A stretch of DNA of 33,008 nucleotides from assembly GCA_007134845.1 (NCBI GenBank), contig SLKA01000106.1, positions 1 through 33,008 of the forward strand, read 5' to 3'. The translations under genes were made by a program, and so were the position numbers. Each line of letters starts with the position of its first letter. Position 1 is the first letter of the stretch. Shown piece by piece: positions 24,846 to 33,008 of the stretch. The DNA is from Balneolales bacterium (GTDB taxonomy: Bacteria; Bacteroidota; Rhodothermia; Balneolales; Natronogracilivirgulaceae). The notes below the pieces were generated by a model, which saw only the letters and a program-made list of their open reading frames with translations, was not told the origin of the DNA and made no database searches.

Positions 24846-25819
24846 CCCATGTCACTTATCACAAACCCGTATTGCTGAATGAAGCGATACGATTCCTGGT
24901 TACCGATCCAGATGGAATATATGTAGACGGCACCCTGGGTGGCGGTGGTCATAGTGCGCTCTTGATGGAGGAGCTCTCGGAAAAAGGCCGGCTGTACGGT
25001 ATCGATCAGGATGATGATGCGATCCGGCATGCCTCGGAACGTTTTGCCGGTGAGTCCCGCATCACGCTCATTCGCGGAAACTTCGGGTACATGGATGTGC
25101 TGCTCCCGAAAGAGGTGAGCGGACGCCTGCAGGGCATTTTGCTGGATCTGGGCGTTTCTTCACATCAGATTGACGAACCTGAACGCGGATTCAGCTTTCA
25201 GAAGGATGGGCCGCTTGACATGCGCATGGGCGAACTCCAGGATACAACGGCAGCCAAAATCGTCAATGAGTACGAATATGAGCAGCTGCGGGATCTTTTT
25301 TTTGAATATGGCGAGGAGCGGGAAAGTGCGCGCATTGCCCGGGCCATTATGCGGGACCGGCCGCTTGAGACAACCGGCGAGCTGCGTGATACCGTAGCAT
25401 CGGCAGTGCCGGAACGCTTTCTCAACAAATCACTTGCCAGGATTTTTCAGGCTCTTCGCATTGCCGTCAACAGTGAATTGAACATGCTGAAACGGGTGCT
25501 GGAAAAAGGGACGGATATGCTCTGTGAGGATGGGCGGTTCGTGGTCATCACCTATCATTCCCTTGAGGACAGGCTCTGCAAGAATTACTTCCGATATGGC
25601 AATTTTGAAGGCAAGCCTGTCAAGGATTTTTACGGAAATGCTATCAGTCCGCTCAGTCCGCTGAACAGAAAAGTTGTTACTGCACCGGACAGCGAGGTGG
25701 CTGTTAATCCGCGGGCCAGGAGTGCCAAGCTGCGAGCTGCTGAAAAGCTGCCTGTCGGGGAATCTTCTGAGGGCGGGACAGATCAGCCATCAACCGGAAT
25801 AAACGGAGGCGGGCCATGA
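24842..25819 (+). CDS. rsmH: 16S rRNA (cytosine1402-N4)-methyltransferase
   Basis: S-adenosylmethionine-dependent methylation of C1402 in the decoding centre (formerly MraW). It is 325 residues. The N-terminus HVTYHKPVLLNEAIRFL and VDGTLGGGGHSALLME (SAM-binding motif I) are canonical, followed by LYGIDQDDDAI, GILLDLGVSSHQIDEPERGFSF, GPLDMRM, RIFQALRIAVNSEL and ITYHSLEDRLCKNYFR. The C-terminal tail after NPRARSAKLRAAEKL is an extra 25 residues rich in G, S and E. Start and stop both overlap neighbours by four bases, so it is translationally coupled on each side. Confidence 0.96.
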   Translation: MTHVTYHKPVLLNEAIRFLVTDPDGIYVDGTLGGGGHSALLMEELSEKGRLYGIDQDDDAIRHASERFAGESRITLIRGNFGYMDVLLPKEVSGRLQGILLDLGVSSHQIDEPERGFSFQKDGPLDMRMGELQDTTAAKIVNEYEYEQLRDLFFEYGEERESARIARAIMRDRPLETTGELRDTVASAVPERFLNKSLARIFQALRIAVNSELNMLKRVLEKGTDMLCEDGRFVVITYHSLEDRLCKNYFRYGNFEGKPVKDFYGNAISPLSPLNRKVVTAPDSEVAVNPRARSAKLRAAEKLPVGESSEGGTDQPSTGINGGGP

Positions 25820-26310
25820 TGATTCAGACACAAATGTCAAAGAAATCAAAAACGCTCTACCGCTCGGGCTCTTCCGGCTCCGGAACGACGACAACCGACC
25901 CCGCACGGCTGCCATCGCGCTACTACGGTCCAGCTGTCAATCATGGAAACGGCAACGGCAACGGCAATGGAAAAAGCAATGGCAATGGCGGCAGCAAGGC
26001 GGCCAACGGAAGAAAAGCCGGATCAAAATCCAGGAAAATCAAGCTCTGGTCCCCGTGGAAACTGATTTTATTCTCCATCATGCTCGGTATTGCAGGATCG
26101 GTTTATCTGACACACGTCTTTGAAACACAAAATACACTCCGCGAAGTGCAGCAGCTCCGGCGTGATTATGAGCGGGCGCATCGCGTGAACACCGAAGTGC
26201 GCCGAAACTACGACCGTATGACCGGTCCGGCTGAAGTGTACAACCGGGCCGCATCAATCGGTATGATATCAGGTGGCGCCGCCGATCCGGTAATTGTTAT
26301 TGAACGCTGA
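25816..26310 (+). CDS. ftsL: FtsL-like division protein with Gly/Asn-rich cytoplasmic tail
   Basis: Identified mainly by position between rsmH and ftsI and by architecture. It has a cytoplasmic N-terminal tail (1-80) containing a low-complexity run NHGNGNGNGNGKSNGNGG (about 43-60) and a basic stretch (GRKAGSKSRKIK). One transmembrane helix follows (about 81-103, KLILFSIMLGIAGSVYLTHVF). Then comes a short periplasmic coiled coil (ETQNTLREVQQLRRDYERAHRVNTEVRRNYDRM) and AEVYNRAASIGMI, typical of the FtsL/DivIC end. At 164 residues it is longer than E. coli FtsL (121) because of the tail. FtsL bridges FtsQB and FtsWI. Two adjacent ATGs are possible starts; the first overlaps the rsmH stop. Confidence 0.8.
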   Translation: MMIQTQMSKKSKTLYRSGSSGSGTTTTDPARLPSRYYGPAVNHGNGNGNGNGKSNGNGGSKAANGRKAGSKSRKIKLWSPWKLILFSIMLGIAGSVYLTHVFETQNTLREVQQLRRDYERAHRVNTEVRRNYDRMTGPAEVYNRAASIGMISGGAADPVIVIER

Positions 26311-26312
26311 CC

Positions 26313-28460
26313 ATGGCAGAGCAAAAACAGTTCATATTGAATCGCATGTTCATGGTATTCGGGCTTATGCTCCTGATACCACTTGTCATCGGTCTGCAGA
26401 TTATGCGAATCCAGGTTCTCGAGGGAACACAGCTTCGCTCACTCTGGAGTGCCCAGACAATGGATGTGATTCCCATTCCCGCCCAGAGGGGATTTATTCT
26501 GGACGAGCACGGGCGCGAACTGGTTGGAAATACGGTCACGTACAACGTTGCCGTTGATCCGCATTTTCCGGGTTTCACCCGTGAAGATCTCAGGAAATTC
26601 ATACAGGAACTTGCTGGTGTCGGCTCCGGAACAGCAAGGTCTTATCAGCAACGCATCAACTCCGCCTCACCGAGATCCCGGTATATTGTTCTGGAGCGCA
26701 ATATGAGCGCCGAATCGGCCGAACAGCTGCGCGCACTTGGAATGCGGGCAGTGATTCTGGAGGAGCAGTACCGCCGCCGCTACAACTACGAAACACTTGC
26801 TTCGCATGTCATCGGTTATGTGAACCACGAACTCAGGGGCATGTCCGGCCTGGAATCCTCTTACAATGACTTTTTAAGCGGTATTGACGGGCAGCGGCAG
26901 GTTCGAAGGGACCGCAGCGGCCGCATCCGGGCTTATGTCGGCGCACCGCGCAAGCACCCGCAGCAGGGTCATACCCTGATGACCACCATCGATGCGCACA
27001 TACAGGCCATTGCCGAGGAGGAACTGAAAAAAGGTGTGCAGCGTGCCATGGCCCGGCGGGGCTCCATCATCATCATGGATCCGGGAACCGGGGCTGTGAA
27101 GGCCATGGCATCCTGGCCCGATTTTGATCCCAACTTTCCGGCCGCCTCACCCTCCGAATACCGCCGAAACACCATGATATCCGATATGATCGAGCCGGGA
27201 TCGACCTTCAAACTGGTTACCGCAGTGGCAGCTGTCGAAAACGGACTGGTGGAACTGGACGAGAATTTTGATACGGGGAACGGGCGACGGCTCATCAGCG
27301 GTCAGATGATGCGGGATCACGATCCGCTGGGCATCGTCAGTTTTCACGAGGCCATCCAGAAGTCGTCGAATATCGCCACATCCGAAGTGGCCGGACGAAT
27401 TTCTTCCGATATGCTGTACCAGTATGCCCGCAACATGGGTTTTGGATCACTGACGTACATTGATCTGCCCGGCGAAGAGGCCGGCCGTCTGCGCAAGCCC
27501 TATCAATGGTCGGCCGTCACCAAGCCCTGGATCTCCATTGGTTATGAAGTGCAGGTAAATCTGATGCAGCTGATCCAGGCTTATGCCGCATTCGCCAATG
27601 ATGGTGTGATGATGCGGCCTTTTGTGGTTGACAAGGTGATGGATGAGCGCGGACGCGTGATCCATCAGAATCGTCCGGAAACCGTACGCCGTGCCATAAA
27701 ACCGGAAACAATTGAGTTGCTGCGCCCGGTATTTGAAAGTGTGGTTTCGGATTCCGGAACCGCCGGGTTCGCGCGCATTGACGGGTTCCGTGTCGCCGGA
27801 AAGACCGGTACGGCACAGAAATACATCGACGGGAGATATCGCGCCAGTTATCTGGCCTCCTTCGCCGGCTTTTTTCCAGCGGATGATCCCAGGTACGTTT
27901 GCCTGGTCATGATCGACGAACCCAGACTCAGTTACTATGGCGGGTTTATCTCCGGGCCGGTATTCCGGAATGTTGCACTGCGTCTCATCGGACTGGATGA
28001 CCGCCTGCACCTTACACCGGCGGAAGATGAGATCATGGTTCAGTGGGCGGTCGTACCCGATGTACGGGGCATGCACCGCAATGAAGCCCGTGCTGTGCTG
28101 ACTGATTACAACATTCGCCATCAGTTCTCCGGAAAAGGCGAGTATGTTGTCGGTCTCGCTCCGGAACCGGGTGAGCAGATCCTCCGGTCCGAGCCTCTGC
28201 GGATCTCGCTTTCCCACAGCATCAGCAGCGATACCACACGCATCAGCGAACAGCATGCCAGCATCCCCGATGTCAGGGGAATGAGCATGAGAAAAGCCTC
28301 CGCATGGTTGCGTAAATCCGGTTTTGAAGTCGAGATGGTCGGTTCCGGAACGGTGTATGCTCAGTTCCCGCTGGCCGGCCAGCAATACCGGACAGGTCAG
28401 TCGGTCACCATTCGGGGCCGGGCGCGTGACCTTCCCACCATTTTGTCGGAGAGGGGGTGA
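26313..28460 (+). CDS. ftsI: Division transpeptidase FtsI (PBP3-like) with two PASTA domains
   Basis: Class B penicillin-binding protein that crosslinks septal peptidoglycan with FtsW, 715 residues. An N-terminal transmembrane anchor (about 12-32, MFMVFGLMLLIPLVIGLQIM) is followed by the pedestal with IPIPAQRGFILDEHGRELV and IGYVNHELRGMSGLE. The transpeptidase motifs are S297-T-F-K300 (nucleophile Ser297), SSN (351-353) and KTGTAQ (497-502). Two PASTA domains follow, 578-634 (VVPDVRGMHRNEARAVL...) and 649-702 (SIPDVRGMSMRKASAWL...). PASTA domains are absent from E. coli FtsI but occur in Bacteroidota and Gram-positive relatives. The gene starts two bases after the ftsL-like stop. Confidence 0.94.
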   Translation: MAEQKQFILNRMFMVFGLMLLIPLVIGLQIMRIQVLEGTQLRSLWSAQTMDVIPIPAQRGFILDEHGRELVGNTVTYNVAVDPHFPGFTREDLRKFIQELAGVGSGTARSYQQRINSASPRSRYIVLERNMSAESAEQLRALGMRAVILEEQYRRRYNYETLASHVIGYVNHELRGMSGLESSYNDFLSGIDGQRQVRRDRSGRIRAYVGAPRKHPQQGHTLMTTIDAHIQAIAEEELKKGVQRAMARRGSIIIMDPGTGAVKAMASWPDFDPNFPAASPSEYRRNTMISDMIEPGSTFKLVTAVAAVENGLVELDENFDTGNGRRLISGQMMRDHDPLGIVSFHEAIQKSSNIATSEVAGRISSDMLYQYARNMGFGSLTYIDLPGEEAGRLRKPYQWSAVTKPWISIGYEVQVNLMQLIQAYAAFANDGVMMRPFVVDKVMDERGRVIHQNRPETVRRAIKPETIELLRPVFESVVSDSGTAGFARIDGFRVAGKTGTAQKYIDGRYRASYLASFAGFFPADDPRYVCLVMIDEPRLSYYGGFISGPVFRNVALRLIGLDDRLHLTPAEDEIMVQWAVVPDVRGMHRNEARAVLTDYNIRHQFSGKGEYVVGLAPEPGEQILRSEPLRISLSHSISSDTTRISEQHASIPDVRGMSMRKASAWLRKSGFEVEMVGSGTVYAQFPLAGQQYRTGQSVTIRGRARDLPTILSERG

Positions 28461-28462
28461 TT

Positions 28463-30193
28463 ATGAAGCTTGCCGAAATGCTCCATATCATCCATCCCAT
28501 CCGGCAGTACGGCCATGTAGATGCTCCCCTCGGCAGACTGCGCCTCGACTCCAGAAAGGTACATAAAAATGATGTTTTCATCGCTTTGCGAGGAACAGCA
28601 TCGGACGGGCACCGGTTTATTCGCGATGCCATCCGCAAGGGGGCCAGATTCATCATTGCCGAACACATACCGGAGGAGTACCGTACCGGAAGCGGGCAGG
28701 CCGCAGAGACCGGCCGCACTTCTGAGACAAGCCCGGCTCCGAAGGCCGGACATGCTCCCGAATCCGGCCGCAAATCGGACGATGTGATGTTTCTGCAGGT
28801 GGCCGACACCCGCCAGATCGTGGGCGATCTGGCACAGGCTTTTTCAGGTTATCCCGCCCGCACAATGAAAATGGTTGGAGTAACCGGCACTAATGGCAAA
28901 ACCACCGTCTGCACGCTTGTCTATCAGGTGTTGCGCACACTCGGTTACAATACCGGACTGCTGGGCACCGTGGAGACCCGCATCGGCGACCGCGTCACCG
29001 AAAGCAGCCTCACCACGCCCGATGCTGTGAGTCTTGCCCGGACGCTCGAAGAGATGGCTGCCATCGACACCGCTTTTGCAGTTATGGAGGTTTCATCTCA
29101 TGCTATTGAGCAACAGAGGGTTGGCGGAATCAGATTTGATGTAGCCGCATTTACCAACATCAGTCAGGACCACCTGGATTACCACCGGGACATGGCATCC
29201 TATATTGATGCAAAAAAGCAGCTTTTTCTGATGCTGGATGATGCGGCGATTGCCGTAGTCAACCGGGATGATCCCGCATCACTCAAGGTGCTTAAGGGCT
29301 GCCGCGCAGATATCTGGGACTTTGGATTTCGGGATGACAGGGATTTCCGCATCCTGGATGAGGGTCCGGATGGAATGGTGCTTGATCTGGACGGCGCCAT
29401 TGTGAGCACACCGCTTGCCGGTCGTTACAATGCGTATAATGTGGCCCAGGCATTTCTGATCTGTCTTGCCCTTGGATGTGCCAAAAACAATGTGGCCGCA
29501 GCTTTGGGTCAGGCGACCGGCGCCCCCGGCAGACTTGAGCGCGTGATGCCTTCCTCTACACAGCCGTCATCCGCACCAAACGTATTCGTGGATTACGCAC
29601 ATACTCCCGATGCGCTGCAGAATGTGCTTCAGGCACTCTTGGGAGTGTGTGAAAAGGGTGATACACTCCATGTCGTTTTTGGGTGCGGCGGTGACAGGGA
29701 CCGTTCAAAAAGGCCCAAAATGGGGAAAATAGCTGACAAATATGCAGATGTTATCACACTCACATCGGACAACCCCCGCACCGAGGATCCCGATGCCATC
29801 ATCCGTGATATCCGCAAGGGTATTGTTCGCAGCGACAAGATTTTCGTGGAGCCCAACAGGCGCAAGGCCATCCGCTCCTCCATTCTGGAAGCCGATACAA
29901 GGACCCTGGTGCTGGTTGCCGGAAAAGGGCACGAGAGGTACCAGGAGGTTCATGGGCGCAGACATAAATTTGATGACCGCGATATCGCCGGAAAGGCGCT
30001 TGCCGAATGGATTGAGCGGAGAATCTACAAGCAGGTAACGAAAAAAGGCTCGAGAGCGGGTTCCGGCAATAGTCCGGACAGGAACCAGGGCGTTAACGCG
30101 GGTAATAGCCCGGACAAGAGTCCGGATGAAAAATCCGGCTACGGACAGATAAAAAGCCGAAACAACGGTAATCAAAAAAGGGAGGTAAACTGA
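28463..30193 (+). CDS. murE: UDP-MurNAc-tripeptide synthetase, meso-DAP adding
   Basis: Adds the third residue to UDP-MurNAc-L-Ala-D-Glu, using ATP. It is 576 residues against about 495 in E. coli. The ATP loop TGTNGKTT is at 141-148, FTNISQDHLDYHRDMASYIDAKKQLF supplies the site of the carbamylated Lys, and DNPR (436-439) is the motif associated with meso-diaminopimelate specificity. Two unusual parts explain the length: a polar insert at about 74-105 (YRTGSGQAAETGRTSETSPA and following) and a tail from about 523 rich in G, N, S and K, with NSPDR and NSPDKSPDEK repeats. A GTG at 28457 overlapping the ftsI stop is an alternative start; the ATG at 28463 sits behind a G-rich AGGGGGTGA sequence. 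Confidence 0.94.
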   Translation: MKLAEMLHIIHPIRQYGHVDAPLGRLRLDSRKVHKNDVFIALRGTASDGHRFIRDAIRKGARFIIAEHIPEEYRTGSGQAAETGRTSETSPAPKAGHAPESGRKSDDVMFLQVADTRQIVGDLAQAFSGYPARTMKMVGVTGTNGKTTVCTLVYQVLRTLGYNTGLLGTVETRIGDRVTESSLTTPDAVSLARTLEEMAAIDTAFAVMEVSSHAIEQQRVGGIRFDVAAFTNISQDHLDYHRDMASYIDAKKQLFLMLDDAAIAVVNRDDPASLKVLKGCRADIWDFGFRDDRDFRILDEGPDGMVLDLDGAIVSTPLAGRYNAYNVAQAFLICLALGCAKNNVAAALGQATGAPGRLERVMPSSTQPSSAPNVFVDYAHTPDALQNVLQALLGVCEKGDTLHVVFGCGGDRDRSKRPKMGKIADKYADVITLTSDNPRTEDPDAIIRDIRKGIVRSDKIFVEPNRRKAIRSSILEADTRTLVLVAGKGHERYQEVHGRRHKFDDRDIAGKALAEWIERRIYKQVTKKGSRAGSGNSPDRNQGVNAGNSPDKSPDEKSGYGQIKSRNNGNQKREVN

Positions 30194-31329
30194 TGCTCTA
30201 TCTCCTTTTGGACTGGATCAACCAGACGATAAATCCTCCGGGTTTCGGAGTGTTTGCTTTTATAACAGTACGAAGCGCCCTGGCTGCGATCACGGCATTT
30301 TTTATCTCGGTGTTCTTTGGCAGCAAGGTGATTCGCCTGCTTAACCGCCTACAGCTCCAGGAAAACATCCGTGATGATATCGATCTTGAAGGACACCAGG
30401 AAAAAGCCGGAACACCAAGCATGGGAGGGCTGCTTATTCTCATTGCAATCGTAGCCGGTACGGTGTTCTGGGCCAATCCGTACAATTTGTATATCTGGCT
30501 TATTCTGATGGTGACCGTCGTTCTGGGAGTCGTCGGTTTTGTCGATGACTATATCAAGATCATCCGTAAAAACAAGGAAGGACTGCTTGGCAAGTTCAAG
30601 ATCATCGGGCAGGTGGCAGTGGGAGCGGTGCTGGGACTGGTGCTCTATTTCCACCCCGATTTCCAGGACTATAACACGTTGAGCACCATCCCTTTTGTCA
30701 AGGATGCGAATATCGACTATGCTTTTCTCGGTGAGGCGCTGGGTTGGGCTATTTACATTCCGGTATGCATCTTCATCATAACGGCGGTAAGCAATTCGGT
30801 GAATCTGACGGATGGCCTGGACGGTCTCGCCAGCGGTACCACCGCCATTGCCGGTCTCGCCCTGGGAATACTGGCCTATGTCTCCGGACGTGTCGACTAT
30901 TCCAGCTTCCTTGATATCCTTTATCTGCCCGGCACCGGGGAACTCACCATCTACTGTGCTGCCATGGTGGGAGCCTGTTTCGGATTCCTCTGGTATAATT
31001 CGTATCCCGCAGAAGTATTTATGGGGGATACCGGGTCTCTTGCACTGGGTGGTGGCATCGGAGCGGTGGCCCTGATGATTCACAAGGAGCTTCTTCTGCC
31101 CATTTTATGCGGAATTTTCTTCGTGGAGGCCCTTTCGGTCATTATCCAGACCAGCTATTTCAAATACACGAAAAGGAAATACGGGGAAGGGAGGCGGTTC
31201 TTTCGCATGGCCCCGCTTCATCATCATTTCGAAAAGAAAGGATGGGCGGAGCCCAAGATTGTGGTTCGTTTCTGGATCATTGCGATACTGCTCGCCATCC
31301 TCACCATCATCACCCTGAAACTGAGATAA
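30193..31329 (+). CDS. mraY: Phospho-MurNAc-pentapeptide transferase
   Basis: Integral membrane enzyme that transfers phospho-MurNAc-pentapeptide to undecaprenyl phosphate, forming lipid I. It is 378 residues with about ten hydrophobic helices. Conserved catalytic and Mg2+ sites are VDDYIKI (Asp pair after VLGVVGF), NLTDGLDGLASG, and the HHHFEKKGWAEPKIVVRFWII loop. PSMGGLLIL near residue 76 is also a family signature. It starts on the last base of the murE stop (TGATG). No insertions are seen, in contrast to murE. Confidence 0.96.
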   Translation: MLYLLLDWINQTINPPGFGVFAFITVRSALAAITAFFISVFFGSKVIRLLNRLQLQENIRDDIDLEGHQEKAGTPSMGGLLILIAIVAGTVFWANPYNLYIWLILMVTVVLGVVGFVDDYIKIIRKNKEGLLGKFKIIGQVAVGAVLGLVLYFHPDFQDYNTLSTIPFVKDANIDYAFLGEALGWAIYIPVCIFIITAVSNSVNLTDGLDGLASGTTAIAGLALGILAYVSGRVDYSSFLDILYLPGTGELTIYCAAMVGACFGFLWYNSYPAEVFMGDTGSLALGGGIGAVALMIHKELLLPILCGIFFVEALSVIIQTSYFKYTKRKYGEGRRFFRMAPLHHHFEKKGWAEPKIVVRFWIIAILLAILTIITLKLR

Positions 31330-31337
31330 TAGCGTAC

Positions 31338-32696
31338 ATGACCCGCATTAAAGATCAACATATTGTCGTAGCAGGAGCCGCCAGAAGCGGTGTGGCCGTC
31401 GCATTGTTGATGCACCGCAAAGGAGCCCGTGTGCTGGTATCCGACAACGGTACGATCGCTTCCGGTTTCCGGGTCCGTCTGGAGCAGGCCGGTATTCCGT
31501 TTGAAGAAGGCGGGCATTCAGGGAAAGCGCTGGATGGCGATCTGCTGGTTCTGAGTCCGGGTGTGCCCGGTGATGCGCCGATTGTGCGCAGCTACAAAAA
31601 TGCAGGCAAGCAAGTGGTGGCCGAAATTGAAGTGGCGTCGTGGTACTGCAACAGCCGGGTTATCGCCGTCACCGGATCGAACGGGAAAACAACGGTGGTT
31701 AAGTGGCTGGCGGATGTGTGGAAACGGGCCGGACGCGACTTCCTGCTTGCCGGCAATATCGGGACCGCCTTTTCGGAGGTGGTGGAGCAGACATCGCCGG
31801 AAGTGGATGTGATCCTGGAGGTAAGCAGCTTCCAGCTCGACCATATCGACCGTTTCCGTGCCAGGGTTGCCGTGCTGCTGAATATCACACCCGATCACCT
31901 GAACCGCTACCACAACCAGTTTGAGGAGTACATCGCCTCGAAAATGCAGCTGCCCGGACATCAGACAAAGGACGACATCCTGATCTACGGCTATGACGAT
32001 CCCGTGGTGAAGGAGCAGGTCGAAAAACTGTCCGGCATTCCGGACTCCCCCGCACTTTTTCCGTTTTCAAGCGAAGCGGAAGTGCCCGGGATCTTTCTGC
32101 GCAACGGTATCATCAAAATTCAAACCGACAGGTTCAATGAAGAGGTAATTCATATGAAACAGCTGGCTCTCCCCGGTAAACACAACCTGCGCAACGGACT
32201 GGCTGTTGCCCTGGCCGCCCGGATCTGCGAGATCGACAAAGGCCCCATCCGCGAGAGTCTCAGCAGGTTCGAAGGTGTGCCGCACCGGCTGCAGAAAGTG
32301 CGCGAAATGGATGGCGTCACCTGGTACAACGACAGCAAGGCGACCAATGTCAATGCCGTCTGGTACGCTCTTACAAGTTTCAACCGTCCGGTTATCCTGA
32401 TCATGGGCGGTCGTGACAAAGGCAACGACTACAGCGAACTGGCCACCGAAATCCGCAAGAAAGTCAAGGCGATTGTGGCGATCGGTGAGGGTAGGGAGGT
32501 GATCCGGAAGCAGCTTCAGGGCGTAGCCCCGGTGATCTGGTTTGCCGATTCCATGCAGGATGCGGTACAAAAGAGCTTCATGAAAGCCGAGCGGGGGGAT
32601 GTGGTGCTTATGAGTCCGGCCTGCGCCTCCTTTGACATGTTTGAAAGCTATGAGGATCGCGGACTCCGGTTCATCCAGGCAGTCATGGCTTTGTAA
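31338..32696 (+). CDS. murD: UDP-MurNAc-L-alanine--D-glutamate ligase
   Basis: Adds D-Glu to UDP-MurNAc-L-Ala in the cytoplasm, 452 residues. The N-terminal UDP-binding Rossmann-like domain begins HIVVAGAARSGVAVALLMHRKGARVLVSD. The ATP loop VTGSNGKTT is at 111-119, EVSSFQLDHIDRFRARVAVLLNITPDHLNRY is the central domain signature, and GVTWYNDSKATNVNAVWYAL and PVILIMGGRDKGNDYSEL mark the C-terminal domain. The same frame is open back to 31107 inside mraY, but the first ATG after the mraY stop gives the family-like N-terminus. It is followed by the only large gap in the cluster. Confidence 0.95.
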   Translation: MTRIKDQHIVVAGAARSGVAVALLMHRKGARVLVSDNGTIASGFRVRLEQAGIPFEEGGHSGKALDGDLLVLSPGVPGDAPIVRSYKNAGKQVVAEIEVASWYCNSRVIAVTGSNGKTTVVKWLADVWKRAGRDFLLAGNIGTAFSEVVEQTSPEVDVILEVSSFQLDHIDRFRARVAVLLNITPDHLNRYHNQFEEYIASKMQLPGHQTKDDILIYGYDDPVVKEQVEKLSGIPDSPALFPFSSEAEVPGIFLRNGIIKIQTDRFNEEVIHMKQLALPGKHNLRNGLAVALAARICEIDKGPIRESLSRFEGVPHRLQKVREMDGVTWYNDSKATNVNAVWYALTSFNRPVILIMGGRDKGNDYSELATEIRKKVKAIVAIGEGREVIRKQLQGVAPVIWFADSMQDAVQKSFMKAERGDVVLMSPACASFDMFESYEDRGLRFIQAVMAL

Positions 32697-32738
32697 CGCC
32701 CTGGCCCGGCCAATGAAATTCTCACAACTGCAAAAAAC

Positions 32739-32869
32739 CGCATCATAATCGCATCACAGCCGCATCATAATCGCATCACAAACGAAACACAATCACACAA
32801 CAACCGCATAACAATCGCATCACAACCGAAACACAATCGCATAACAAACGCATCAATCCACATAAGAAT
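32739..32869 (+). repeat. 11-bp tandem repeats, about twelve copies, between murD and ftsW
   Basis: Units such as CGCATCATAAT, CGCATCACAAA, CGAAACACAAT and CGCATAACAAT follow in steps of exactly 11 bases from 32739 to 32869, except for one 10-base unit at 32149+600 (32749-type phase break at 32849+300 is not needed: the short unit is 32849-32858 shifted by 300, i.e. it ends just before CACATAAGAAT). The plus strand is rich in A and C and poor in G, so the RNA would be largely unstructured. This fills most of the 197-base gap in an otherwise tightly packed operon. Confidence 0.88.
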
Positions 32870-32893
32870 CAGCAAAAATAAGGCAGCAGCAGC

Positions 32894-33008
32894 ATGATGG
32901 TTTCCGACACTTTTAAAAAGCGATATCTGTTCGAGCAGCCGCCCAACGGCTCGGCTCAGGCGCAGAGTGTGCCCAGCGATCGCTGGCTGCTGGTGAGTGT
33001 GATCATGC
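32894..33008 (+). CDS. ftsW: Start of FtsW, division glycosyltransferase (3' end outside window)
   Basis: Only the first 38 codons are present. They read MMVSDTFKKRYLFEQPPNGS and continue to a segment SDRWLLVSVIM that looks like the start of the first transmembrane helix, following an Asp as in many FtsW proteins. Position after murD is the canonical place for ftsW, the SEDS-family septal peptidoglycan polymerase and partner of FtsI. The start could be either of two adjacent ATGs. The assignment rests mostly on gene order. Confidence 0.65.
   Translation, partial: MMVSDTFKKRYLFEQPPNGSAQAQSVPSDRWLLVSVIM

Noticed and set aside
27447-28385. 312-codon minus-strand open frame opposite ftsI
   Set aside because: No domain signature, and it lies opposite the conserved transpeptidase and PASTA domains.
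32739-32869. CRISPR-like array
   Set aside because: Units are 11 bases and directly adjacent, with no unique spacers and no cas genes in the window.

Overview
The window looks like chromosomal DNA from a member of the Bacteroidota sensu lato, most plausibly the Balneolota/Rhodothermota side (inference). The supports are a FecA-like TonB receptor with an N-terminal carboxypeptidase-regulatory-like domain, MutS2, a PASTA-bearing FtsI, a meso-DAP type MurE, weak or absent Shine-Dalgarno sites, and -10 elements ending in TTG. There are no phage genes, insertion sequences, tRNAs, rRNAs or CRISPR arrays. Most genes are housekeeping; the interest lies in the gaps between them.

Layout. 1-2268 (minus): a truncated NAD-dependent epimerase-like gene behind an oxygen-dependent protoporphyrinogen oxidase. 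2503-6023: two convergent AMP-forming long-chain acyl-CoA ligases. 6024-6344: a gene-free stretch of short tandem repeats. 6345-10366: a FecA-like receptor divergent from an Omp85-type beta-barrel protein, with a palindrome between them. 10371-15531: mutS2, a TauE/SafE permease, a REC-REC response regulator, a DCC-family protein and an NlpC/P60 lipoprotein. 15573-18391: metF (minus), then pdxJ-era (plus).

18392-23974 is the methionine/threonine block: metY, metX and thrA supply homoserine, activate it by acetylation and sulfhydrylate it. Ahead of metY are a good promoter, an 18-codon frame with four Cys and three Met codons (MIFVSAYMALCCMSCFRR), an intrinsic terminator whose 5' arm can pair with competing segments, and then a complete SAM-I riboswitch with its own terminator. 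I read this as a two-stage leader: a ribosome-mediated attenuator sensing Cys (or Met) charging, followed by a SAM sensor. This is the most interesting observation in the window.

24271-33008 is a division and cell wall (dcw) cluster: mraZ, rsmH, ftsL-like, ftsI, murE, mraY, murD and the start of ftsW. Most of its genes overlap or nearly touch. It starts with a TTGACA promoter overlapped by three TGGGA boxes in 10-bp phase, the classic MraZ autoregulatory operator. The only real gap, murD-ftsW, is filled by about twelve 11-bp C/A-rich repeats.

A recurring theme is short tandem duplication. Arrays with unrelated units and periods of 11, 13, 15, 19 and 28 bp occupy intergenic spaces, and similar small expansions appear inside genes (era, ftsL, the murE tail). 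No array shares a unit with another, so this looks like local slippage or duplication rather than one dispersed repeat family.
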